From assembly GCA_021292165.1 (NCBI GenBank), contig CM037878.1:284837744-284901743 (forward strand): a DNA stretch of 64,000 nucleotides, in the 5' to 3' direction. Under the pieces are notes generated by a model. It ran no database searches. It had not been told where the DNA came from and saw nothing but the letters and a program-made list of their open reading frames with translations. Shown here one piece after another: positions 45,401 through 54,298 of the stretch. A program made the translations under genes and the position numbers. Position 1 is the stretch's first letter. Every line of letters starts with the position of its first letter. The DNA comes from Shinisaurus crocodilurus (Eukaryota; Chordata; Lepidosauria; Squamata; Shinisauridae).

Positions 45401-46022
45401 TCCAGGATCAAGTCATGGATTACAGATATTTTTTGGGTAACGGACCTGGCATTACACAGCAGCAAACGCAAGGGTGGGGAAGGAGCCACACACACCCCAG
45501 TTATCCCTTGGCTCTGGGCAGGCCTGGAACAGGGGATAGATATTAAGCATCGATCCCCTGTTCCCCCTAATCGGCGTGGCCTGCCCCTAGCACTCTGCCA
45601 GCGTCTGCCGCTCAACAATGGTATGTTTTGCCCCCCCGGAACTCCCCCCATCATCTCCCTGAGATGGGCACATGCCCCCCCTGCTTCCGCCGATCAGGCA
45701 GGAGACCCACCCCTAATTTTAACCCCTAAAACCCAAACCCAGCTCAGACAGGGGGGTAGGCCCTCGCCCTCGTGCCACCCCCCAAGTGGCTCCCCCAAAG
45801 GGGCGACCCCCTTTGGCGTCATCCCCTTCTGAGACGTCGCCGCCGGGGAGTCGCCACCCTGCAGGCCGGCAGATGAAGGTTGGGGCTCTGCTGGAGCAGC
45901 TGGCCCCACTCCCCAATCAGTCGAGGGGCTGCTGCAGAGGCAGGGCCCCAGTCCAGCACGGAACCACCAGGGAGGGGGAAAAAGCTGGCTGCAGGTGGGT
46001 CACCAGCTTACCCCCCTCCCTA
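42497..46022 (-). mobile_element. L2-clade LINE, nearly full length
   Basis: One minus-strand frame from 45654 down to 42649 encodes an endonuclease followed by a reverse transcriptase. The endonuclease shows LLLCNARSV, ACITETWLD, LVLGDFNMH and SWSDHYLVG. The reverse transcriptase shows NFRPVSNLPFLGKVIE, SGFRPGHGTETAL, LSAAFDTVDH, GVPQGSILSP and HQYADDTQLYLS. The catalytic YADD is present. Two in-frame TAG codons interrupt it, at 43402-43404 and near 43281, and no frameshift is needed between the parts. The 3' end is a (TTTA)n tail at 42497-42525. The 5' UTR runs to about 46022. It is probably immobile now, but the family was active recently. Confidence 0.93.
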
Positions 46023-46023
46023 A

Positions 46024-46064
46024 AAGTAGGCTCCTTCCAACTCTATGATCTATGAATCTATGAA
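46024..46064 (+). mobile_element. 5S-derived SINE tail fragment
   Basis: AGGCTCCTTCCAACTCTATG and ATCTATGAATCTATGAA only; the 5S part is absent. It abuts the 5' end of the L2. Confidence 0.7.
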
Positions 46065-46208
46065 ATCTTCCACCCTGCCCTAGTTGCTGTGTGGCATAAT
46101 CTGAGACTTGGTCAATTACAGAAATTAGGGGAGGTGTGGAAGACAGTACCAGGGAGGGAGCAGGAAGGAGAAGTCGCAGCTGCCTTGTCGCCTGCTGCTT
46201 ATGGAGAT

Positions 46209-46550
46209 TTAGAGCTTTTCTACACGAGGCTGTTAATCCGCTGTATCTACTTTTGTTGCAGAACTGAGATCACTACATGAGGGGCGTTTCCTTTCCTGCT
46301 TTTCCACTACATACCCTCTAGGTGGCACTGTGGTATAGTGGAATAGCACAAATAGACACCGCTCTTCCTTTCGCAATAAAATGCCGCAGTTTCCCCGCTC
46401 TAAAAAACAAAACAAAACCTCACGGAAAGCGCTGGTTAGACACAGAAGCGAAACTAGAGGGTCACTTCATCATCTAAAGAACCCGTAAACAACCGTGAGT
46501 AGGGAATGATGAGCGCACAAGAAATGCCTTGTGTAGAAAAGCCCTTTAAA
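46209..46550. mobile_element. Family G DNA transposon
   Basis: TAGAGCTTTTCTACACGAGG and CCTTGTGTAGAAAAGCCCTT are inverted ends; the interior is in the opposite orientation to the copy at 8706. Confidence 0.65.
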
Positions 46551-46659
46551 GGTATATGTACGTTCTTTGCCTTTGAATCTAGCAATCTTACTAGTCTCAC
46601 TTTGTTGTGTGTGGCTCGTGACCCCAGCTGGGGATGCTCACCCCTCGTTGCCTCAACAG

Positions 46660-46661
46660 GA

Positions 46662-46701
<40 letters not shown>

Positions 46702-47345
46702 TGCATCCCGCCTTTCTCCCAACACTGGGACCCAAGGCAGCTTACAGCCTTTAAAACTCATACAATTAAAACAAAAATAGAAAAATACAAAAGTTAAAAA
46801 TAGAATTAAATTGTCAATAATATTAAAATTATATATATATATATATATATATAGCGTTAAAAACAGTACAATATACATAAGAGTAAAAACAGCATTCCAT
46901 CACATCACAGGCTAGTCCAGTGCTTCTCAATTATTTTCTGTCATGCCCCCCCTAGGAAGAAGAAAACATTTCGCGCCCCCCGCACGACTGTAAATAGTAT
47001 CATTTGTCTATAAAATTGTTATAAGTACACCTCTGCATAACACTGTATCCTTATTAACGTATAAGAGAATAAAAAAAGAAAGAAATGTGGATCAATTTAC
47101 AACAAAGAATAGCTTTATTAACTGTAGCAGAAAAGATTTAAAGGAGCACAGGATTTAAAGGAACACAATATTAAAAAAAACTTTTAACTGAGGTCAAACG
47201 AGCCCCCCTTTACGGAGCCTCGCGCCCCCCCCCTGGGGGGGCCGCCCCACTATTTGAGAAGCACTGGGCTAGTCCCAAATGCCTTCCGAAACAGGAAGGT
47301 CTTTGCCTGTCTCTGGAAGCTTACCAGGGAGGGCCCCACTCTCAG
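46660..47345 (-). mobile_element. L2-like LINE 3' end split by a hAT element
   Basis: (ATT)n at 46661-46702 is the tail; CATCCCGCCTTTCTCCCAAC and GGGACCCAAGGCAGCTTACA follow. The UTR resumes after 47266 with AAATGCCTTCCGAAACAGGA. A (TA)n run lies at 46830-46852. Confidence 0.7.
46918..47266. mobile_element. Young hAT-Charlie-like element, copy 1
   Basis: CAGTGCTTCTCAATTATTTT to ATTTGAGAAGCACTG; perfect 8-bp target duplication GGCTAGTC at 46910-46917 and 47267-47274. It is 349 bp with no coding capacity. The copy at 47826 is its near-identical reverse complement. Confidence 0.95.
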
Positions 47346-47609
47346 AAATGGATCTGAATCACACCACACTCATCCACACGGATGCCCAATCAGCTATGTA
47401 TGGGTCCCCCTTGCTAGTTCAGGTCATGGGTGTTTATATGCCTGTTTGCTCCTGCAGTTCATAGACCAATTTAAAATTGGCAGAGGCCTACAGATCACAA
47501 AACGTTCCATAGCCACTGTCTTAAATTACAGTGGCATGTTTGCCTCTTTTGGTGAGATGGAGGAATTGTAATATTAATTTGAAACAAACCCTTTAGGGTG
47601 CAATCCTAT

Positions 47610-48227
47610 TTATTTATTTGTGTAGGTATTTACTAAATTTCTATAGCCACCGCATAACACAGGTTCTCTGGGTGGCTCACAAATATAAGAATTAAAACTA
47701 ACAACTAAAACACAGATTTAAAACAAGAGGACCTGACCACACAAGTATTTATAAGGCCTTGGTTAACAAAAGGGTCTTCACCAGATGCTGAAAAGAAAGG
47801 TGGTGCCAGGTGAATCTCTCTAGGTCAGTGCTTCTCAAATAGTGGGGCGGGCCCCCCAGGGGGGGCGCGAGGCTCCGTAAAGGGGGGCTCATTTGACCTC
47901 AGTTAAAAGTTTTTTTTAATATTGTGTTCCTTTAAATCCTGTGCTCCTTTAAATCTTTTCTGCTACAGTTAATAAAGCTATTCTTTGTTGTAAATTGATC
48001 CACATTTCTTTCTTTTTTTATTCTCTTATACATTAATAAGGATACAGTGTTATGCAGAGGTGTACTTATAACAATTTTATAGACAAATGATACTATTTAC
48101 AGTCGCGCGGGGGGCGCGAAATGTTTTCTTCTTCCTAGGGGGGGGCATGACAGAAAATAATTGAGAAGCACTGCTCTAGGTAGACTGTTCCATAACCGGG
48201 GTGCCACTACCAAAAAGTCCTTCTCCC
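47610..48227 (-). mobile_element. L2-like LINE 3' end inside the MITE
   Basis: TTATTTATTTGTGTAGGTAT leads into CACAGGTTCTCTGGGTGGCT; after the hAT copy it ends GACTGTTCCATAACCGGGGT, GCCACTACCAAAAAGTCC. Confidence 0.72.
47826..48173. mobile_element. Young hAT-Charlie-like element, copy 2 (inverted)
   Basis: CAGTGCTTCTCAAATAGTGG to AATAATTGAGAAGCACTG; perfect 8-bp duplication CTCTAGGT at 47818-47825 and 48174-48181. Orientation is opposite to copy 1. Confidence 0.95.
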
Positions 48228-48286
48228 TGGGCATGCTGGGAGTTGTAGGCCTTTTTTTGGGACTAAACTTGCATAGGATTGCACCC

Positions 48287-49152
48287 TTAGACACTTACCA
48301 AGGAGTTGGAAGGACAATCACCCATCCATCATAATTTTCTCTCATCTATCCGCAGATGGAAGACAACTCTTGCCCTACATTTGCTGATGGAAGGTTGATT
48401 TCTTCCTCAGCTCAAGCACCACGGTCTCTCCTCCTTTTCTCGCTACTTCCCCCTCACTTTTCCACCCTCCCTCCATCCATCCATCCACTCTCCGGTGGTA
48501 CCCTGCTGCCGATCAATAGCACCACTGCCTCCTTCGCTTTCTGGAATACGTAAAGCACCCTGTGGATATTTTGTACATAACAGACCCGTTAGCAGAATGG
48601 CACTTGTAATAGCCGGCAGAAAGCATCTGACGTGTAGCTGCCGTGCTCTTACAGTAATTCAATCCTAAATATAACACTCCGTGATTACCGGTGTCATTAG
48701 CTGCACAATATAGACAAGGCCATACAATGAGTACCTTTCAGGAACCGTACGCGGGGCTGAATGCCGGCAATCTAATCCGCTCGGTTGGACCCTCAGGTTA
48801 ATCAATAAAGGGTAAAATCAAAGGTCATTCTCAGTGCTCATTTTTGTTGGTTTTCTCTTCCCCAGGGAAAGGAGTAAGGACCAAGTGGCATTACCGTTCC
48901 ACTCTTCCAAGGTTATAGACACACAAAGCCAGCTTTGGGGCTTACGGGGGTCTTCCAGAGCCACAAGAGCCTGGGCCTGTTTACCTATCGTTGTGGGTGG
49001 AGGTGGTGTGGCAGAGAAAGGTGTCCTAGCAGCAGCGGGGAGTGTTACAAGTAGATATAATCAGAGCATCTGGTTATGACTATGGCTCACAAGGAAGGCA
49101 GACAACAGGCCCCAGCAGCAGTTTGGATAAGCCCGGGTTTGTGAGAAGTGAG
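48287..49152. other. Repeat-poor block, candidate conserved non-coding DNA
   Basis: 48540-48840 is unique, with CATTAGCTGCACAATA, GCAATCTAATCCGC and GGTTAATCAATAAAGG cores and scattered CpG, unlike the repeats around it. No coding sequence. Confidence 0.3.
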
Positions 49153-49755
49153 CAGGGATGTTGAAGAGTCCTTGGTTTCGAGTCAAGAGTCGAGTCACGA
49201 GTCTTTGGACCCGAGTCTCGAGTCCGAGTCCAAGTCCTAGGTCCAAAATGGTGACTCATGAGTCACGAGTCACAAGTCACTCCCAAAGCTGACTCCACGA
49301 GTCCCTATTAAAATCAATGGGGTTTTTTCCCCCAACAAAATAAGGCTATTTCAGATGTGTGGCTTAAATAAATTCTAGGCACAAGTGTGCCTTTTTATTT
49401 TAAAACTCTGCAACTGATTTTGGCAAGAACAGACCAGGCAGAAAAACCCAAAATAACCAGACAGGCAGAGGAGGCAGGGAACCCCAAAACAGGCAGGCAG
49501 AGGCAGCCAAACCCAAAATGTCTGAAAGGTTACATTTTAGGGAAATGATTTTAAAAAATAAACTTGCTGTACTTCCTAAAACCTATCCATGTTGCATCTG
49601 AGGAACACGATTTTGGAACACGAGTCATTGGTCTCAAGTCCCGAGTCGAGTCTCGAGTCCCATTAAAAATATTGGGACTCGAGTCTGACTCGAGTCAGAG
49701 GGGGGACTCAGTCCGACTCACGAGTCGAGTCCTCGAGTCCGAGTCCCCATCCCTG
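49153..49755. mobile_element. hAT non-autonomous element with GAGTC arrays
   Basis: CAGGGATGTTGAAGAGTCC at the left and GAGTCCCCATCCCTG at the right; perfect 8-bp duplication GAAGTGAG (49145-49152, 49756-49763). Both ends carry dense GAGTC/GACTC/CGAGTC subterminal repeats. The middle shares sequence with the larger element at 54430. Confidence 0.93.
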
Positions 49756-49917
49756 GAAGTGAGCAGCCTAAGCCACTTGCTGGACTGGCAGGATGAGAGA
49801 GAAGATGCAGATGAAGGCTTGAATGGAGAGTGATTGAAGTCCTGATGCAGAGAGAAGGCATGAATGGGCAGCGGCTGAAGCCTTGCAATGACCAGATTAA
49901 CGCGCCATGGCCTAAAG

Positions 49918-50040
49918 CAGAGAGTCCCCAGATGTTGCTGGACTACAGCTCCCAGAATCCCTTGCCATTAGCCATGCTGGCTGGGTATGCTGGGAGCTGT
50001 AGGCCAGCAACATCTGGGGACCCAAGGTTGGAGAGCCCTG
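49918..50040. mobile_element. hAT MITE, family A' (left arm deleted)
   Basis: A perfect 8-bp duplication GCCTAAAG flanks CAGAGAGTCCCCAGATGTTG ... CCAAGGTTGGAGAGCCCTG. It is the same variant as 8486. Confidence 0.9.
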
Positions 50041-50489
50041 GCCTAAAGGGGACAGGAGAGAAACTCCTGACAAGAAATTGAAACAGCCCTGGGGGGAAAG
50101 GATGGCCTCCCTCCAACCCAGGGCGGGATTCCATCAGAGTCATAAACTAGTCAGGTGAGGGGAACCCCACAAAAGTTTTCCCCCTCAGAAGCCCCAGCCT
50201 CACACAACGGAAGGTGGCGGGCACTCAACAGGGTGATGACAAACATCAGGGAAGCAGAGACGGCCCGTTCCGCTCTCACGTAGCAAGCAACTCAGAGAAA
50301 GGGTGGAAGAACTCAGGCTTAGCAAATAGAGGTCAGCAAGCAGGGCCGCACGCACCTCTTGCTCCCCTCTGCCACGCAGGACCCCTTCAACATGGGACCA
50401 ACAAAAAGACAGGTAGCGATGGATTCTTTCTTTTCCTTGCTGTCCATAGACTGCACGGCACAGGGACCTTTTCTCTCAGAATTATAGAG

Positions 50490-50624
50490 CAGTGTTCTCC
50501 AACCTTGGGTCCCCAGATGTTTTTGGCCTACAACTCCCAGCATGCCCCAGCCAGCTACGCTGGCTGGGGCATGCTGGGAGTTGTAGGCCAAAAACATCTG
50601 GGGACCCAAGGTTGGAGAACACTG
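50490..50624. mobile_element. hAT MITE, family A (full length)
   Basis: A 135-bp near-perfect palindrome with a perfect 8-bp duplication TTATAGAG. It is the cleanest family A copy in the window. Confidence 0.93.
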
Positions 50625-50632
50625 TTATAGAG

Positions 50633-51103
50633 TATGATTGGAGACGCAGTAGGTATGTTTTGCTGCCTGAATGTATTTACCATCAGGAACTAAGGCACTG
50701 TACCTGCTCTATATTTCTTCTTGAATAAACAGCATTTCCTTCTAAGTGTGTTGCGTCTCAGTTCAATGTTAGTATGTATGTCAAGCCTGGGTTTAGTGCT
50801 AAAGGGCGAAGTGCGCACACCACCCAACTGTGCGCACCTTTACCCCGGCCAAAGATTCCAAACCTTTTTGCAATAGGGTGGGGGTTCGCTTCTCTTCTTT
50901 AAGGGAATCTAATCCCCAGCTTATCTGTCGTAGCAGTAGCTTTGGGCTCGGGGTCTGCTGCAGGTTCGATATAGGCCCGTGGGCACAAATGTGCCTGTTA
51001 GGCTGGCCGCTTGTGCATTCCCAGAAAAGGGTATCAGCATCGCCAAAACAGAGGACCAAAGAGGACAGTGATTTGCATAACATACCATAAAATTGGCACA
51101 CGT
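50633..51103. other. Intergenic, no gene recognised
   Basis: AATAAA at 50723 has no upstream gene that I can see. Open frames on both strands at 50799-51101 have no domain. Confidence 0.35.
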
Positions 51104-51516
51104 TTATTTATTATATTATATTTATACCCTGCCTTTTTCTCTGCAAGGAACCCAAGGCAGCTTACATAAGCCTCCTGCTTCCTCTCCATGTTATCCTCAC
51201 AACAACCCCGTGAGGTCGGTTAGGCTGAGAGTCAGGGACTGGCCCAAAGTCACCCAGCGAGCTTCCTGGCTGAGTAGGGACTAGGACCCTGACTCTCCCA
51301 GTGGTGGGCTCTCCCAGTCTGGAGGCATTCAAGGTGCGGCTGGACAGACATCTGTCAGAGATGCTTTGACCTGGATTCCTGCATTGAGCAGGGGGTTGGA
51401 CTCGATGGCCTTGTAGGCCCCTTCCAACTCTACTTTTCTATGATTCTATGATTCTATGACCCGGATCTCCCGAGTCCCAGTCCAACGCTCTAACCACTAT
51501 GCCACACTGGCTCTCA
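51104..51516 (-). mobile_element. S1 SINE split by a CR1 fragment
   Basis: Tail (TTTATTTATTATATTATATT) and body at 51104-51298, head CCCGGATCTCCCGAGTCCCA ... CCACTATGCCACACTGGCTC at 51461-51516. Together they make one complete minus-strand SINE. Confidence 0.88.
51299..51460 (+). mobile_element. CR1 3' end inserted in the SINE
   Basis: CAGTCTGGAGGCATTCAAGG to a tail with three TTCTATGA units. This is a very 5'-truncated insertion, as is usual for CR1. Confidence 0.9.
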
Positions 51517-51796
51517 ATTTCATTATGCGTATAGATGAACATTTAGAAATGTCCCCTAGTTTTTAAATAGAAATGCAGTACATGTCACCACGACCAGGTG
51601 ATCTGCTCCTCCGTCTGCTGTCTGTGATGGGCAACTTCGAAGCCCCTGCTGCTGCTTTCCCTTCTCAGCATTCTTTATCTTTAAACCAGCGTGGGACAAG
51701 CCTTCCAAATTGAGGATGCCTGCCTTCCAACCGAGGAGCGTCCTCCGTAAAGCAGGACACAGGGCCACGCATAATGCCTGTAGGCCCCACCGTCGG

Positions 51797-51957
51797 CGCT
51801 CACGCTGGCTCAGCTTGTCTGGGCGTGGAAAGCTAAGCAGGGTCAGGCCTGGTTGTCACTTGGATGGGAGACCCCCTCCTCTAGTTTCCTGCACTGAGCA
51901 GGGGGTTGGACTCGATGGCCTTGTAGGCTCCTTCCAACTCTATGATCTATGAATCTA
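51797..51957 (+). mobile_element. 5S-rRNA-derived SINE (complete)
   Basis: GCTCACGCTGGCTCAGCTTG, GTGGAAAGCTAAGCAGGGTC, CACTTGGATGGGAGACC, CR1-like GGTTGGACTCGATGGCCTTG and a CTATGATCTATGAATCTAT tail. Confidence 0.92.
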
Positions 51958-53238
51958 TTGTGGCTCATTTCCTGCTCCTCTGTCTTCACCACCACCCCAA
52001 CCAGGGGTCCCTTTTACATTCTCTCTCTCTTGGCCGGCCCTACCATCAGAGAATGTGAGGCAACTGCTTCAGGCAGCAGATGCTGGTGGTCAGCAGAAGC
52101 AATCCCTGGGGCTGTTCCTTCCTCCCAAGCCCCCTGACCTTTTCCATCCTTCTGAGCCCATGCCCCAGCAGCAGCGGGGCTGGCTTGGACTGGTGGTTGA
52201 CCATCTTGCCTTGTTGCCTTCTCCCCCCAAAAAATCGCAGACAGCACCACTTATTTCCTCTGGAGCAGAAGAAAGAAAGAAAGGAAGGAAGGAAGGAAGG
52301 AAGGAAGAAAGAAAGAAAGAAAGAAAGACCAGAAGTGGACAGGGAAATGGCATGATTTCCTACAAAAAGAATAGATAAATTGGTGGAGAACAATACATCT
52401 TCCAGGGAAGCACAAACAAATCCAGTTTTTGAAAAGTTATTGGGCTAATCTTCCTTTTGGTGGGGTTGGGAAAAAAATCCACTATGAAAACAAAGTTGTA
52501 TTATCAGATGACCAGATATGGTATTAATAATGAAGCCCTACACAGGATGGGATTAGTAGCAAATTGCAAACAAGTTCTTGCTAAGTAGCTTATGATTCAA
52601 CCTGCTCCGCTGCTAAATACCCACACCCCACATCCAATATACACAAAATGGTTGATTTTGATTAGCGAGTCAATTCATATCTATATGCATTTTAAACATC
52701 TGCTCCACTACCAAATGTGCACCCCAAGCTTACATCTTTTGACATTCAAAAGTCAACTTTCTACTTTTCTGAATCTGGGTTAATATTGTTACACCCTTGC
52801 ATCCCCAGTCCTCTGACAGGTGAGAACTCCGGCACTCAAGGCCATCCCAAGACATTTTGCTGCCTGGAGCGAAGGACAAAATGCCCCCTGCTCCATTCCA
52901 TGTACCAGACTGACCAGACTGGCAGTTGAATCTTTTTTTTTTTTGCCACTGCAAATTTCGGCTGTGCGATGGAGGGGACGGGGACCCTGTCAAGGTTCCA
53001 CCTGTACCAGGACACCTTGATCAGCTCCTTAAATATATTTTGCCTCTTTAAGAGCCCCTCCTGTATCAGGATGCCAATTCTCTGCTTTTTACCTTCTCTT
53101 CCCAGTAACATGAGATTAGGCCTTAGGCGTGGGGCAAAAGACACTCCAAAACACTTGATGTTAACAATAACTGTTTACTTTAGTAAATATTGGTAGATTC
53201 ACAACAACTTAAGGTAATTACACAAATAGAGCTGTATA
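51958..53238. other. Intergenic, purine microsatellite, no gene
   Basis: (GAAA/GGAA)n lies at 52264-52328. A poly-T run is at 52929-52943. Open frames here are low complexity or lack domains. Confidence 0.45.
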
Positions 53239-53300
53239 CAGTAATACCTTGGATTGCAAATACCTTGGTTTGAGAGCGTTTTGCAAGACAAGCAAATTTT

Positions 53301-53336
<36 letters not shown>

Positions 53337-53501
53337 CTTGATATACAAGCAACGTCTTGTAATACAAGTGCTGTAGTATGGCTTAAATTAAAAAATCTCT
53401 GTACAAATTTTTTTGGGGGGGATTTCGTTTTGATATACAAGTGTTTTGGATTACAAACACGTTTCCGGAACGAATTATGCTCTCAATCCAAGGCATGACT
53501 G
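53239..53501. mobile_element. pogo/Tigger-like MITE with (TA)n
   Basis: CAGTAATACCTTGGATTGCA to TCCAAGGCATGACTG, TA-flanked. The interior AT tract has expanded to (TA)n at 53303-53332. Confidence 0.85.
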
Positions 53502-53631
53502 TACACATTTTATTAGATCACTCCGCTTGAGCATTTGTGGAGAAATGATACCTGGCACAAAAATATACAACTTTATACCATATATTGTGACTGCCGTGTA
53601 TTGAGTTGTGTCAACGGAGCATCGATAACTA

Positions 53632-53766
53632 CAGTCATGCCTTGGATTGAGAGCATAATTCGTTCTGGAAACATGCTTGTAATCCAAAACGCTGTGTGAA
53701 CAGAATGCTGGACTAGGTGGACCCTTGGCCTGATCCAGCAGGGCTCTTCTGATGTTCTTATGAGGA
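53632..53766. mobile_element. Tigger-like end fragment joined to a CR1 end
   Basis: CAGTCATGCCTTGGATTGAG (inverted relative to 53239) runs to about 53692, then CR1 second-subfamily 3' end GGACTAGGTGGACCCTTGGC to TTCTTATGA. Confidence 0.65.
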
Positions 53767-54298
53767 TCAGAGATGGGGGTAACAGTCAGGTCTGGTGTTT
53801 TGCAAGAATGCATGCTGTTTGCTTCCACGTACACTCTGCACGTGTATTAAGAAATAAAGCAAATATTACAAGAATTCCATAAGACTCCAATCCTCTTTCA
53901 CCCAAGACGTCAGTGCAGCTCCAGGTTTTGGGGGGTCTTGGACAAGGCACCCTCAATGGGCCCACTCCCTCAGCGAGTCTACCTTCTCACCACCATTGTA
54001 ACAACATGAAAGAGCTGCTGGATTTGGCCTGGATGGGGTGTGCTTCCTGAAGAGCCAGAAAGTAGTCGAGGGCAACATGCACTGCTTCCGGACTAAGGGG
54101 AGGGAGGCTACTGCCTGAGAGAGTTTTGTGGGAAAGGCTTTGTTTACATAAAACTTACGGTAGGTTTGTTTGGAAGGCAGTCTTTGAGTCTGTGGGGTGC
54201 AGTCCACCAACTTTGAAACCATTCCCACCAGCTGCTCCTCATCTTCTCCCTCATCATTGCTCCCATGTGCTTGCTTGACAGGCAGAGAGAGAGAGAGG

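Larger units (their letters stand above)
47596..48286. mobile_element. Family B MITE split by an L2 fragment
   Basis: The left end GGGTGCAATCCTAT (47596-47609) and the right half GGGCATGCTGGGAGTTGTAG ... GCATAGGATTGCACCC (to 48286) are flanked by TTA on both sides. About 620 bp of L2-like LINE tail (minus) fill the gap. Confidence 0.78.

Noticed and set aside
50723..50728. Poly(A) signal AATAAA after a possible gene
   Set aside because: No exon or gene signal precedes it within reach.
52055..52393. Lys/Arg/Glu-rich or Phe/Ser-rich open frames
   Set aside because: They are translations of the GAAA/GGAA microsatellite.
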